From positions 248,001 to 312,000 of the forward strand of contig JADJXI010000005.1 of the NCBI GenBank assembly GCA_016715905.1: a stretch of 64,000 nt of DNA, written 5' to 3'. A program made the position numbers and the translations under genes. How positions within the stretch are numbered: position 1 is the first letter of the stretch; each line of letters opens with the position of its first letter. Positions 17,123 through 26,979 of this stretch are shown here, piece by piece. Under the pieces are notes generated by a model. It ran no database searches. It was not told the DNA's origin and worked only from the letters and a program-made list of their open reading frames with translations. Source of the stretch: Sphingobacteriaceae bacterium. GTDB lineage: Bacteria; Bacteroidota; Bacteroidia; B-17B0; Aurantibacillaceae.

Positions 17123-18301
17123 TTAATCCAACAATTTTAAGTCATCAATGGCGTTTCCGGCAATGCCCTTCACAGATCCATAAAACTGAGTGGTGTTACT
17201 TAAAACCTTATCTAATTGTTTTTCCCTTTCCTTCCAAATTTTTTCCATTTGTAGCTTTTCGCGGGTGATACTGTCCTTCATGGCTAAAAAACCTTCTACA
17301 ATAGCTTCAATATTCTGCCTGAATTCCAGTCCGGTTAAATAATTGTAAAGCAAACTCATTTTATCGCTTTTATTTTCCTGAGTTACCATGGCGCTATGAA
17401 TTTTTATTAAACTTTCCCTTAACACAAAGCTTAGCGCCCGTGCTTCAGCAAATCTGCAAATCCAAACTCCGTCTTTAAATCCAAAATGATTCATGTCTTT
17501 AGGTAAAACTTCGCTTACAATTACGGCAATATCTGCCTGTTGGGCACGCATGTCGTTTTTTAATTTTTCAATCCACTCAGCAGCAAAGTTTTTGGTTCTT
17601 TTACTTTCGTAAATTATTTTACCACAGGTTTTTCCGGCACTGTTTTTCACAAATAATGTACAATCTGCTCCTTTAATTCCTTTGGCTACTTCTTCAATTT
17701 CATCTTGCGGAAAACTTTCACGTAATAAATCTTCTAAAGCTAATTCCTGTACTTCACCTTGCAATTGCATGCTGCCTTGCTCAGATTTTTTCTTCATTTC
17801 CTCAATCAGCTTCTTCTGATCTTCCAATTGTTTCTCATATTCCCTTAATTTCAAAGAATTTTTCTCCTGCTCTTGTTTTTGAATTTGTTCAGATATGACA
17901 AGGCGTTGCGCATTAATTTGTTTCTGCATTTCAAGTTCAAATTCCTGCTCTTTGGTTTTTAATTCCTGTTCTTTTTTAAGAAATTCAAGTTCTTTGGCTC
18001 TCGATAATTTTAATTTATTTTCAAATTCCTGATTAGTTTCCTGTAAAATCTTGAGTTTATTTTCAAAATCAGAATTAAGTGTTTTTCGGATGTTTTCTTC
18101 CAAAAAATCCTTTTGTTTTTTTAAAGAATCTTTCAATTGATTTTGCAATTCCTTTTCCTTCTTTTTGAATTCCTCATCTTTTTTCAGTTTCCAATCTGCC
18201 GCCTCTTTTTTTAGTTTATCCTGAATAGCGGCTTTCATAGATTCCGCCACTTCAAAATCATTACCGCATTTGGGGCATTTAACTGTTGAATTATTGCTCA
18301 T
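17123..18301 (-). CDS. DUF2130 coiled-coil protein with N-terminal zinc ribbon
   Basis: The product opens with a zinc-ribbon half-site CPKCGNDF (residues 9-16), then a long charged coiled coil (about 25-175, many Lys/Glu/Gln) and a C-terminal DUF2130 domain (ESFPQDEIEEVAKGIKGADC, GKIIYESKRTKNFAAEWIEKLKNDM, and a late NYLTGLEFRQNIEAIVEGF). Residues in the C-terminal domain resemble restriction-endonuclease-like folds seen in this family, but the biochemical role is unknown. An SD-like GGGAGG lies two bases before the ATG, closer than usual. Monocistronic, divergent from sixA. Confidence 0.88.
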   Translation of the reverse strand: MSNNSTVKCPKCGNDFEVAESMKAAIQDKLKKEAADWKLKKDEEFKKKEKELQNQLKDSLKKQKDFLEENIRKTLNSDFENKLKILQETNQEFENKLKLSRAKELEFLKKEQELKTKEQEFELEMQKQINAQRLVISEQIQKQEQEKNSLKLREYEKQLEDQKKLIEEMKKKSEQGSMQLQGEVQELALEDLLRESFPQDEIEEVAKGIKGADCTLFVKNSAGKTCGKIIYESKRTKNFAAEWIEKLKNDMRAQQADIAVIVSEVLPKDMNHFGFKDGVWICRFAEARALSFVLRESLIKIHSAMVTQENKSDKMSLLYNYLTGLEFRQNIEAIVEGFLAMKDSITREKLQMEKIWKEREKQLDKVLSNTTQFYGSVKGIAGNAIDDLKLLD

Positions 18302-18396
18302 AACCTCCCTTAAATTATGGTGAATTTATGGTTTTTATTTTTTTTATTTGACTGCATTTTTCAATTGTTTAAAAACAAGTGTAAAATTTTAATTGA

Positions 18397-18903
18397 ATGA
18401 AAGAATTAATTTTAGTCAGGCATGCAAAAAGTGAATGGGGAACTGACAACCTAAAAGACATAGATAGACCTCTAAATGCCCGGGGTTATGCCGATGCTTA
18501 TAGAATGAGCAAGTGGTTTAAAATGGAAAAGTTACCGCCGGATTTAATAGTGGCTAGTTATGCCACCCGAACTTTGAGTACGGCTTTTATATTTGCCCGT
18601 GAATTTGAATACGCCAGCGAAAAACTGAGTATTACAGAATCTTTTTATGAGGCTAAAGCACAAAAAATATTAAGTTTTATAGGCAAGCTGAACAAAGATA
18701 TTGAAAGGCCTATGCTGTTTATGCATAATCCGGGAATAACCGAATTAGTGAACAGTTTAAACGAAGATGTTTTTATGGATAATGTTCCTACCTGCGGTAT
18801 TGTAAGTATCCAGTTCAGTATTAAAAATTGGTCGGATATAAATAATGCTAAGGGTCAACTCAATTATTTTCATTTTCCAAAGGACTTTAAAGAAAACGCG
18901 TAA
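18397..18903 (+). CDS. sixA: SixA-type histidine phosphatase
   Basis: The 168-residue product opens MKELILVRHAKSEW, the RHG phosphatase motif containing the phospho-accepting His. The other catalytic His lies in LFMHNPGI near residue 108. Short enzymes of this branch dephosphorylate phosphohistidine proteins, SixA acting on histidine phosphotransfer domains. Here it is the first gene of a row with ppk1 (3 bases downstream) and ppx, so a role near polyphosphate or phosphate signalling is suggested by context only. Confidence 0.88.
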   Translation: MKELILVRHAKSEWGTDNLKDIDRPLNARGYADAYRMSKWFKMEKLPPDLIVASYATRTLSTAFIFAREFEYASEKLSITESFYEAKAQKILSFIGKLNKDIERPMLFMHNPGITELVNSLNEDVFMDNVPTCGIVSIQFSIKNWSDINNAKGQLNYFHFPKDFKENA

Positions 18904-18906
18904 ATT

Positions 18907-21009
18907 ATGAGCATTAAAAAAAATATGCCTTATATCAATCGCGAAATCAGTTGGCTTTCGTTTAATGAGCGTGTTTTGCAAGAAGCAGCCGACAAATCGG
19001 TTCCTTTAATTGAGCGATTAAAATTTCTGGGAATTTTCAGTAATAACCGAGATGAGTTTTACAGAGTACGAGTTGCCACAGTTAAACGTTTGAGTAAATT
19101 GGGAAAAAAAGCATTGGCTTTTTATGATGAAGATCCTGCTGAGTTGTTAAGTCGACTACAGCGTAAAGTAATTCAACAGCAAATCACCTTTGAAGAAATT
19201 TATAGTGAGTTGAAGTCAGAGTTGGCTGAAAATGATGTATTCATCATTAATGAAAAGGAACTAAAACAAAATCAGCAAGAGTTTGTCCGTAATTATTTTA
19301 ATCAGGTTGTAAGTTCTACTTTGTTTCCTGTAATGATTGATGATCAGAAGGAGTTTCCGTACATGAAGGATAAAGCCAGTTACATGTATTTAAAGTTGGA
19401 ATCCATTTTGAATAAACAAAAGAATAAATATGCGTTAATTGAAATTCCTTCTAAAATCATCAGTCGCTTTGTTCGATTACCGGATCAAGGAAATAAAAAA
19501 TACATCATTTTGCTGGATGATGTGATTCGCTTTAATACCGATCAGATTTTTGATGTTTTCGGTTATAGAACGGTTGAGGCATACAACATAAAACTAACTA
19601 GAGATGCCGAATTGGATATCGATAGTGATTTGAGTAAAAGTATCCTCGAAAAGATTTCAAAGAGTTTAAAAGCCCGTAAAAAAGGTTTGCCGGTACGTTT
19701 TGTTTATGATGCTGCAATGAGTTCGGAGATGTTGCGTTACATTATGAAAAAATTAGGTATGGCTACAAAGGACAATGCCATTCCCGGGGGGCGTTATCAT
19801 AATTTTAAGGACTTCATTAATTTTCCGAATCTGGGTGATAATAAATTAATTTATAAACATCCTCCCGAATTAATGCATAAATATTTAGCTAATAATCCAT
19901 TTACTACTTTAAAAGTTATTAAAGAAAGAGATTTGTTATTGCATTATCCTTATCACACCTATAACCATATCATAAATTTATTACGTGAAGCCTCCATTGA
20001 TCCCATTGTAGAAAGTATAAAAATTACCTTGTATCGGGTTGCAGACTCTTCTAAAATAGCAAACGCTTTAATCAATGCGGTAAAAAACGGAAAGCAAGTA
20101 ACCGTGTTAGTTGAATTGCAAGCTCGCTTTGATGAGGAACATAATATTTATTGGGCCAATAAGCTAAAAGAAGAAGGAGCCAAAGTAATTTACGGAGTTC
20201 CAGGATTAAAAGTGCATTCTAAATGTATTTTGATTTCAACATTAGAAAAAGGCAGAACTTTTAAGTATGCGCATATAGGTACAGGAAATTTTAATGAAAA
20301 AACGGCAAAGGTATATACCGACTTTTCTTTATTAACTGCAGACAAACTGATAACCGACGATTTAGAGAAAGTTTTTGAATTTTACGAAAATAATTTTAAA
20401 ATCTATGAGTTCAAACAGTTATTGGTTGCACCTTTTTTTATGCGAACCGAATTAATTAAGCTGATTGAAAATGAAATTAAAGCAGCCAAAGCGAAAAAAC
20501 CTTCCGGTATTTTTTTAAAATTAAACAGTTTGGTAGATAGGCAGATGATTAGTATGCTTTATGAGGCCAACAAAGCAGGCGTACCTGTTACTTTAATTAT
20601 TCGAGGCGCTTGTTCTTTAGTAACAGAACTTCCGGGCTGGAGTGATGGAATAAAAGCGTATAGCATTGTAGACAAATACTTAGAACATACTCGCGTTTTT
20701 ATTTTTCATAATCGGGGTGATGAAAAAATATTCATTTCATCGGCAGACTGGATGAGTAGAAATTTGGATAGTAGAAGTGAAGTAGCTGTTCCTATTCGCG
20801 ACCCATTGATCCGCAAACAAATAAAAGATATTGTGAATATCCAATTAAGCGGAAATACGAAAGTGAGATTAATAGATAAGAAGCAAGAAAATATTTACAA
20901 AAAAACAAAACGAGGGGAGAAACGAATACGGGTGCAGGATGAAATATATGAGTACTTAAAACGAGATAGTGCCGAGTTTTTGAACGTTAAACAAAAAAAA
21001 AAGATTTAA
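18907..21009 (+). CDS. ppk1: Polyphosphate kinase 1
   Basis: The 700 residues match PPK1 length and domain order: N-terminal helical domain (INREISWLSFNERVLQEA), head domain, and two phospholipase D-like catalytic domains. The catalytic His motifs are present: GLKVHSKCILI and HIGTGNFNEKTAKVYTDFSL. The last ~50 residues are a lysine-rich tail (RDSAEFLNVKQKKKI). The enzyme reversibly transfers the ATP gamma-phosphate to polyphosphate. It lies between sixA and ppx with 3-base gaps, so synthesis and breakdown genes share an operon. Confidence 0.96.
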   Translation: MSIKKNMPYINREISWLSFNERVLQEAADKSVPLIERLKFLGIFSNNRDEFYRVRVATVKRLSKLGKKALAFYDEDPAELLSRLQRKVIQQQITFEEIYSELKSELAENDVFIINEKELKQNQQEFVRNYFNQVVSSTLFPVMIDDQKEFPYMKDKASYMYLKLESILNKQKNKYALIEIPSKIISRFVRLPDQGNKKYIILLDDVIRFNTDQIFDVFGYRTVEAYNIKLTRDAELDIDSDLSKSILEKISKSLKARKKGLPVRFVYDAAMSSEMLRYIMKKLGMATKDNAIPGGRYHNFKDFINFPNLGDNKLIYKHPPELMHKYLANNPFTTLKVIKERDLLLHYPYHTYNHIINLLREASIDPIVESIKITLYRVADSSKIANALINAVKNGKQVTVLVELQARFDEEHNIYWANKLKEEGAKVIYGVPGLKVHSKCILISTLEKGRTFKYAHIGTGNFNEKTAKVYTDFSLLTADKLITDDLEKVFEFYENNFKIYEFKQLLVAPFFMRTELIKLIENEIKAAKAKKPSGIFLKLNSLVDRQMISMLYEANKAGVPVTLIIRGACSLVTELPGWSDGIKAYSIVDKYLEHTRVFIFHNRGDEKIFISSADWMSRNLDSRSEVAVPIRDPLIRKQIKDIVNIQLSGNTKVRLIDKKQENIYKKTKRGEKRIRVQDEIYEYLKRDSAEFLNVKQKKKI

Positions 21010-21012
21010 AAA

Positions 21013-21894
21013 ATGGTTTTTGCAGCTATAGATATTGGAAGTAATGCAATACGTTTATTGTTTTGCAGAGTTTATAAAGTGGACGGAAAACCGCATTATA
21101 ATAAAGAAGAATTAATACGGATGCCTATACGTTTAGGTGAAGATGTGTTTATTAGCGGTAAGATTTCTGAATTAAAAATTAATCGCTTGGTGAGCTCCTT
21201 AAAAGGTTTTCATCAGCTAATTAAAGCGTACGGGGTAGAAAAAACCAGAGCTGTGGCAACCAGCGCCATGCGAGATGCCTCAAACGGAAAAGAAATAATT
21301 GCTAAAATAAAAGAAGAATCCGGATTAGATGTTGAGCTTTTAGACGGAAAAGAAGAGGCAGCATTGGTGTTTTCCAATCGTATTGCTGAAATGTTGAATC
21401 CACGTCATGCCTATTTGTATATTGATGTGGGTGGTGGAAGTACAGAACTAACCTTGTATTATGATGAAAAAGTGGTTGCTGCAAAGTCTTTTAATATAGG
21501 CACTGTGCGTTTATTATTGGATAAAATTGATAAAGAGGTTTGGGATGAACTTAAAACTTGGATTAAAAAAGTAACGTATGGTATACATCCACTTTCGGCA
21601 ATTGGTTCGGGAGGTAATATCAATAAAATTTATAAAATGAGTGGCAAAAAGGATACCAAACATTTGAGCTACGAAAAACTTAAATCCATGCACGAAATGT
21701 TATCTTCCTATTCGATTAAAGAAAGAGTTGAGCGTTTAAATTTAAAGCCTGATCGGGCTGACGTAATTGTTCCGGCCGCAAAAATATTTTTATTTATCAT
21801 GAAACACGGAGATATCGAAAAAGTGTTTGTACCGCAAATTGGTTTATCTGATGGCTTGGTTCATCAGATGTACGAGAAAATTAATGCTAAATAA
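21013..21894 (+). CDS. ppx: Ppx/GppA exopolyphosphatase family protein
   Basis: The 293-residue product has the ASKHA ATPase-like motifs: AAIDIGSNAIRLLFCRV at the start, RAVATSAMRDA, the phosphate loop DVGGGSTEL and AIGSGGN. It lacks the extra C-terminal HD-like domain of the ~500-residue enterobacterial Ppx, as is common for the short form. It hydrolyses terminal phosphates of polyphosphate or the pppGpp 5'-phosphate; which one cannot be told. It starts 3 bases after ppk1. Confidence 0.93.
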   Translation: MVFAAIDIGSNAIRLLFCRVYKVDGKPHYNKEELIRMPIRLGEDVFISGKISELKINRLVSSLKGFHQLIKAYGVEKTRAVATSAMRDASNGKEIIAKIKEESGLDVELLDGKEEAALVFSNRIAEMLNPRHAYLYIDVGGGSTELTLYYDEKVVAAKSFNIGTVRLLLDKIDKEVWDELKTWIKKVTYGIHPLSAIGSGGNINKIYKMSGKKDTKHLSYEKLKSMHEMLSSYSIKERVERLNLKPDRADVIVPAAKIFLFIMKHGDIEKVFVPQIGLSDGLVHQMYEKINAK

Positions 21895-21902
21895 ATTTTA
21901 TT

Positions 21903-22697
21903 TTGATAATTCAATTCATACAGTTTATAAATTTCGGTATTACAGATTTTATTGATATCATTCTGGTAGCAATAATTCTTTACATTGTTTATAATTTGGT
22001 TAAAGGAACTTCTGCTATCAATATATTTATCGGAATCGCATTCATATACCTGGCTTACATTGTTATAAATGCTTTCGAGCTGAATTTATTATCCTCTATT
22101 TTAGGGAAGTTTGTAAACGTTGGAGTTATTGTTATCATGATTGTATTCCAACAGGAAATCCGGAAATTTTTGCTTTACATCGGCTCCAATGATTTTTTAC
22201 GAAATGTAAAGATTAAAAATATTTTTAAGTTAAATTTCAGTACCGATTCCAATTTTATTCCTTTAAATTATTTTGAAATTGCAGACGCCTGTTATAAAAT
22301 GAGTGCAACAAAAACAGGAGCCCTTATTATTATTGCCAGAAAAAGCGATTTAAAATCAATAATACAATCCGGTGATGCAATTGATTCCGCCATTTCCTCT
22401 CGGATGTTGGAAAATATATTTTTTAAAAATTCTCCTTTACATGATGGTGCCGCAATAATTAAAGATAATCGATTAGTGGCTGCGCGTTGTGTATTACCGG
22501 TTACTGAACGACAGGATTTTCCTGCACATTTCGGAATGAGGCATCGTGCGGCTGTAGGTGTTACCGAAATAACCGATGCGTTAGCCATTTCTGTTAGTGA
22601 GCAAACCGGAGCTGTTTCCTTGACTATGGCCGGTGAAATAAAGGAAAATTTAAGTAAAGAGAAGTTTATTTATTTATTGGAAAAAAATCTGCAATAA
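21903..22697 (+). CDS. cdaA: Diadenylate cyclase CdaA
   Basis: The product has about 264 residues with three N-terminal membrane segments (about 1-80) and a DisA_N catalytic domain. Signature motifs are LHDGAAIIKDNRLVAARCVLP (DGA) and GMRHRAAVGVTE (RHR). It makes the second messenger c-di-AMP from two ATP. The start is a TTG at 21903, the first start that keeps the first membrane segment complete; no ATG is near. It follows ppx by 8 bases and probably shares the operon. No c-di-AMP phosphodiesterase gene is in the window. Confidence 0.93.
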   Translation: MIIQFIQFINFGITDFIDIILVAIILYIVYNLVKGTSAINIFIGIAFIYLAYIVINAFELNLLSSILGKFVNVGVIVIMIVFQQEIRKFLLYIGSNDFLRNVKIKNIFKLNFSTDSNFIPLNYFEIADACYKMSATKTGALIIIARKSDLKSIIQSGDAIDSAISSRMLENIFFKNSPLHDGAAIIKDNRLVAARCVLPVTERQDFPAHFGMRHRAAVGVTEITDALAISVSEQTGAVSLTMAGEIKENLSKEKFIYLLEKNLQ

Positions 22698-22759
22698 GGA
22701 AATATTGAATAAGCATTGTTATTATTACGAAAAAACAGTAATTTCAAAAAAAATTAATT

Positions 22760-23272
22760 ATGCAAGTAGCCGAAGACAAAGTAGTATCTGTTTCTTATTA
22801 TTTAACTGCTAATAAAGAGGGTCAGCAAGAAGAGTTAGTTGAACAAACAGCTCCAGACCGACCTTTTGTTTTTTTAAATGGGTTTGGTGGTGTACTCCCG
22901 GAGTTCGAAGGGAATTTAAATGGTAAACAAAAGGGCGATAAATTTGATTTCCGAATTAAGGCTGAATCTGCATATGGTGTTTTCGAAAAAGATTATGTGG
23001 TTAAAATAGATAAACAATCATTTATTGTTGATGGTAAATTTGATGATACTCGAGTGAAATTAGGGGAGGATATTGAAATGAATGATCAAGACGGAAATCA
23101 ATTGGTTGGCCGTGTACTTGAAATTACCGACGCACACGTAGAAATGGATTTTAATCACCCTTTAGCCGGAATGGATTTACATTTTGTTGGAGAAGTATTG
23201 GATGTACGTGATGCTAGTCAGGAAGAATTGGATCATGGACATGTGCATGGCCCACATGGTCATCATCACTAA
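22760..23272 (+). CDS. SlyD-like FKBP-type peptidyl-prolyl isomerase
   Basis: The 170 residues have the SlyD layout: a split FKBP domain (VEQTAPDRPFVFLNGFGGVLPEFEGNLNG..., later FNHPLAGMDLHFVGEV) with an insert-in-flap chaperone domain between (residues about 70-130). A histidine-rich metal-binding tail HGHVHGPHGHHH closes the protein. SlyD proteins speed prolyl isomerisation, act as folding chaperones and bind nickel or other metals. The product is cytoplasmic (no signal peptide). Convergent with the histidine kinase gene. Confidence 0.93.
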   Translation: MQVAEDKVVSVSYYLTANKEGQQEELVEQTAPDRPFVFLNGFGGVLPEFEGNLNGKQKGDKFDFRIKAESAYGVFEKDYVVKIDKQSFIVDGKFDDTRVKLGEDIEMNDQDGNQLVGRVLEITDAHVEMDFNHPLAGMDLHFVGEVLDVRDASQEELDHGHVHGPHGHHH

Positions 23273-23294
23273 TTAACTTTTTGCTTCTGTAATT

Positions 23295-26200
23295 TTAGTC
23301 TGCTCGGTCAAATTGAACGTAAAAAGTTGTTCCCTTTTCTTTTTCCGACTCAAACCATATTTTTCCGCCAAAACTGCTCATAATATTTTTTACCATGGCT
23401 AAACCTAAGCCTGATCCGGAGCTTTTGGTTGTAAAGTTGGGGGTGAATATTTTGTCCTTCATTTCATTAGGAATTCCACAACCGTTATCACTAATTCTGA
23501 TGACATACGTATTTGGATAAACCTCGGCATTTAAGCGTATGAGCGGCTGTTCCGAATCTTTACAAGCTTGTATGGCATTTTTAAGAATATTATTAAAAAC
23601 GCGCAGGGCTTGTTCTTTATCACCCGTTACCCATAATTCCTGCATCGGAAAGTCACACACAATATTCGCTTCTTTTCTGTCAAATAAATTTACGCTGGAT
23701 TGAATAACCTCCAAAATATTAATAGAGGATAAGTTAGTCCCCGGTAACTTAGCAAAATTGCTGAATTCAGTAGCAATTGCTGCAAGTGTATCAATCTGTT
23801 CAATAATGCTGTTACTTGCCTTGGTAAATTTCTCTTTAAAATCATCCGGATTGGAATTCATTACATGTTGTAAATATTGCAGATTCAACTTCATGGGCGT
23901 TAGTGGATTTTTTATTTCATGGGCCACTTGTTTCGCCATTTCACGCCATGCGCCTTCACGTTCACTTTGCGCCAATAAGTTTGCACTTTGCTCCAGCTTC
24001 AGCAACATTTGATTGTATTCATTCACCAATTTTCCTACTTCATCGTTGCTATTCCATTTCAAGCCTTCATTTCGAGTTCCTAAAGTAATATTTGAAATTT
24101 GCTGTTTGATTAAACGAAGCGGCTTAGTTATATAGCCTGCCAAAATTAAACCTGCCACTATACTTATTACAAATAAAATGACATATACATTAATTAAGGC
24201 ACTAATAATATTAGAAAGCTCATTGGTTAAATCATTTTGACGAGCGAAATAAGGTAGATTGATAAAGCCTATTAATTTATTTTGTTCATTAAACACCGGG
24301 GTATACAAAGAAAGATAATTTAAAGTGCCTGCCTTTTCAGTTACACACATCGATGAAGTTTTATTTTCTTTAATGGCAAAATAGGCTTTCGGATTAGCAA
24401 TGGGTGCAGCTAAGCCCAGTTCATATAGCTTCATTTGACTGGTGTTAAACAATCCGCCCTCACTGTCAAAAAAGCTAATATCAGAATGATATAAATGTGA
24501 AAATTCTTGAAGCTTTAAATTAATAAGCTCTCGTTGTGCGGTAGAAAATAATTCATCGGGTTTTCCAAATTGAGTAGTAAATTCATTGATAATGGCTTGT
24601 GTTTTTTCTTCCAGTTGTTTTACATTTTCAGCCTCAAATTGTCCGGTAACTAACTTCCCGGAAGTTATACCTACTGCCGACATAGCCAATAAAAGCAGGA
24701 TAATGATTACGCTTTGAATTCTTCTGGTTAAAGAAGCGGTATTAAACTTTTGGGTGAAAAAGATGGAATAAACAAAATAACTGAAAAAGCTGAATGAAGA
24801 AAAAATTAAAAACAGGTAAGAATTAAAAGTAAAAATATATCCCCAGTTTTTTATTTTTTCACTGATAATAATGGCAGAGGAATTATCAGGTGTGTAGAAA
24901 TGATGGCTGTATTCACTTTCAGCTTTAGCTAAAGTTGTAGAGTCAATAAGATTGTATGGATAATTTATTTCACCATATTTATTGGTTCTTTGTCCAGCCC
25001 TGTAAACGGCGTGTGGTAAATTTTTCAGCTTATCGTGTTTTTGCTGCGAAGCATCCAATAAAAGATCCGGAAAACTTCCTTGTTCTTCAAATTGTTTTTT
25101 CTCCATTAGGATATATAAATTCAATCCTAATTTTTCGATTTTACCAATATAACGGGTGTTACGATTATAACCGCTGGCAAAAAATAAATACGTGCTGTAC
25201 GTTGTGTCTGAATAAAATTTAATCTGATCTTCAAAAAAACCTTCATTCAATAAAATAGGCATATTCGGTTCTAATAAAGGTTTACAATCACTGTTGAATA
25301 AGGAAAATTCAACATTATAAGTTTTAAAGTAGCCTTTAAAATATTTTAATTTTAAGTATTGATCTATTTCCTTCTTCGTTTCGGGTAAAAGCGATATTAA
25401 AGCTTCCAAATTTTTATCGTCCTTAATTTTTTCAGGAATATCTGCAAATTCATTTTCCAGGTATGAATCTTGTCGTTCACTTAACTTATCGGCTAAAAAA
25501 CTGAGTTCCGATTTTTGATTTAAAATCATGTAATGATTGAATATGCCGGCCGTGGTGGCCGACATAAATGCTACTAATAATCCAAGTCCTAAGGAGAATT
25601 TTTGGAACTGCAATTTTAAAAGTGCCAATAAAATTAATGCAAATAAAAACAACCAAGTCACCTGAAATAAGGTGGGTTGTTCGCTGAATAAGAAAAGTAT
25701 CACTGGAACAGGTGATAAATATAGTTTAAACCAAACACTGCCTTTAAACTTTTTGAGATTGAAATAAACGGTGGATTTGAGCAGGAATAAAAAGATAGCC
25801 ATGGAAGTTACCACCAAAGAAAATAAGGTAAATAGAGTAGGCGCATTTAGATTTAAAACATTTAAAAGATCGAAGGATAATGTGGAATTAATTACAAATG
25901 AGCGAATACTTTCATTAAAATGATAAACAGACAAGATCAGTAAAATTGCGATTGAAATTAAGCTGATTATCTTTTTAAATTTTGTTTGAAGGTTACTTAA
26001 GGTAAAAAATAAGGCCAGCGATATAAAAAACAAAAAGGTAGAGTTGTAAAAAACATCGGCCAGGTTTTTATTTAAATAGGATTGCCCATTACCAAAAACC
26101 CGCACATCAAATAAAAAGGTTTCTTCCAAAAAGGACGGGAAAATTGAAAAATAAAGAAACAGTCTTCCGATGAACAATATTAAAATGGCAATAAGGGAAT

Positions 26201-26879
26201 TTTTAAAGGTTGGATTTCTTTTGATGTATAGTAACAGTGAAAGAAAGATAAATAACAATCCGGTAAAGAATATAATACTGCAAATGCCTTGGTGCCTGGA
26301 AAATTTGGTAAGTTCGTCTTGACTTTCTATTGAGAAAAGAGTTTTTCCATTTACAATTACATTTTTTTCATTAGCGGGTTCGCTAATTAAATTGATGTTT
26401 TCGGGTAGGCCGGTCCAGTCTGTAAAGTGATTTTGTAAATGATTATTTTGAACATCGTAGTCCGGTTTAATTAAACAAAGCGAAAAGGCAACCAAGTTAT
26501 TTTTTTTAACCTTGGTGAAAAGATAATAACCTCTTTTAACTACCAGTAAACCGTTTGAGCTTTGGCCGGTTTGTAAGGTGTCACTTAAGGGAATTTGGGA
26601 ATTGTTCCAAAAGATACCGGTCCCGTTTTTTAAGAGATAAACACCAATTTTTTCTTTTTCAAACAGGCGATAATATTCTTCACGCTTAATGTTTTCCGAA
26701 GAGTCGATTAAACGGGTTAAAACCTTGGTACATAAATTGGCTTTAGCTTCTATCTTTTTTCCTGCTTCGTTTGCTAAATCGTAAATGGTTTTTGTATTTA
26801 ATCCGGATATAAAAAAGGCAATGGCTATAAAAACCGGTCCGGCAAAGGTGAAATACCAATAAGATTTAGACTTAGCCAT
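23295..26879 (-). CDS. Very large membrane sensor histidine kinase (orphan)
   Basis: The 1194 residues hold an N-terminal membrane segment, a periplasmic sensor stretch, a cluster of membrane helices (about 205-460), a second extracytoplasmic domain (about 470-680), more helices, a third sensor region, a HAMP-like linker (IAGLILAGYITKPLRLIKQQI) and a kinase core. The kinase motifs are H-box HEIKNPLTPMKLN (His near residue 985), N-box NILKNAIQAC, and G-boxes ISDNGCGIP and SGSGLGLAMVKN. The kinase half resembles NtrY-type enzymes. No response regulator gene is adjacent, so its partner is unknown. Monocistronic and divergent from the TMTC-like gene. Confidence 0.92.
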   Translation of the reverse strand: MAKSKSYWYFTFAGPVFIAIAFFISGLNTKTIYDLANEAGKKIEAKANLCTKVLTRLIDSSENIKREEYYRLFEKEKIGVYLLKNGTGIFWNNSQIPLSDTLQTGQSSNGLLVVKRGYYLFTKVKKNNLVAFSLCLIKPDYDVQNNHLQNHFTDWTGLPENINLISEPANEKNVIVNGKTLFSIESQDELTKFSRHQGICSIIFFTGLLFIFLSLLLYIKRNPTFKNSLIAILILFIGRLFLYFSIFPSFLEETFLFDVRVFGNGQSYLNKNLADVFYNSTFLFFISLALFFTLSNLQTKFKKIISLISIAILLILSVYHFNESIRSFVINSTLSFDLLNVLNLNAPTLFTLFSLVVTSMAIFLFLLKSTVYFNLKKFKGSVWFKLYLSPVPVILFLFSEQPTLFQVTWLFLFALILLALLKLQFQKFSLGLGLLVAFMSATTAGIFNHYMILNQKSELSFLADKLSERQDSYLENEFADIPEKIKDDKNLEALISLLPETKKEIDQYLKLKYFKGYFKTYNVEFSLFNSDCKPLLEPNMPILLNEGFFEDQIKFYSDTTYSTYLFFASGYNRNTRYIGKIEKLGLNLYILMEKKQFEEQGSFPDLLLDASQQKHDKLKNLPHAVYRAGQRTNKYGEINYPYNLIDSTTLAKAESEYSHHFYTPDNSSAIIISEKIKNWGYIFTFNSYLFLIFSSFSFFSYFVYSIFFTQKFNTASLTRRIQSVIIILLLLAMSAVGITSGKLVTGQFEAENVKQLEEKTQAIINEFTTQFGKPDELFSTAQRELINLKLQEFSHLYHSDISFFDSEGGLFNTSQMKLYELGLAAPIANPKAYFAIKENKTSSMCVTEKAGTLNYLSLYTPVFNEQNKLIGFINLPYFARQNDLTNELSNIISALINVYVILFVISIVAGLILAGYITKPLRLIKQQISNITLGTRNEGLKWNSNDEVGKLVNEYNQMLLKLEQSANLLAQSEREGAWREMAKQVAHEIKNPLTPMKLNLQYLQHVMNSNPDDFKEKFTKASNSIIEQIDTLAAIATEFSNFAKLPGTNLSSINILEVIQSSVNLFDRKEANIVCDFPMQELWVTGDKEQALRVFNNILKNAIQACKDSEQPLIRLNAEVYPNTYVIRISDNGCGIPNEMKDKIFTPNFTTKSSGSGLGLAMVKNIMSSFGGKIWFESEKEKGTTFYVQFDRAD

Positions 26880-26950
26880 GAACCAAGCAAATTAAGAAAA
26901 ATATTGTGAAAATTAGACAATTTTTATATGATATGTGTTCTTTTTGCCGT

Positions 26951-26958
26951 TATATTTG
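26951..26958 (+). promoter_or_regulatory. Candidate -7 element (TATATTTG) for the TMTC-like gene
   Basis: TATATTTG matches the TAnnTTTG consensus and ends 21 bases before the ATG at 26980. No TTTG lies at the usual upstream spacing. Confidence 0.45.
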
Positions 26959-26979
26959 TAATTCTGATAAAATTAATCT

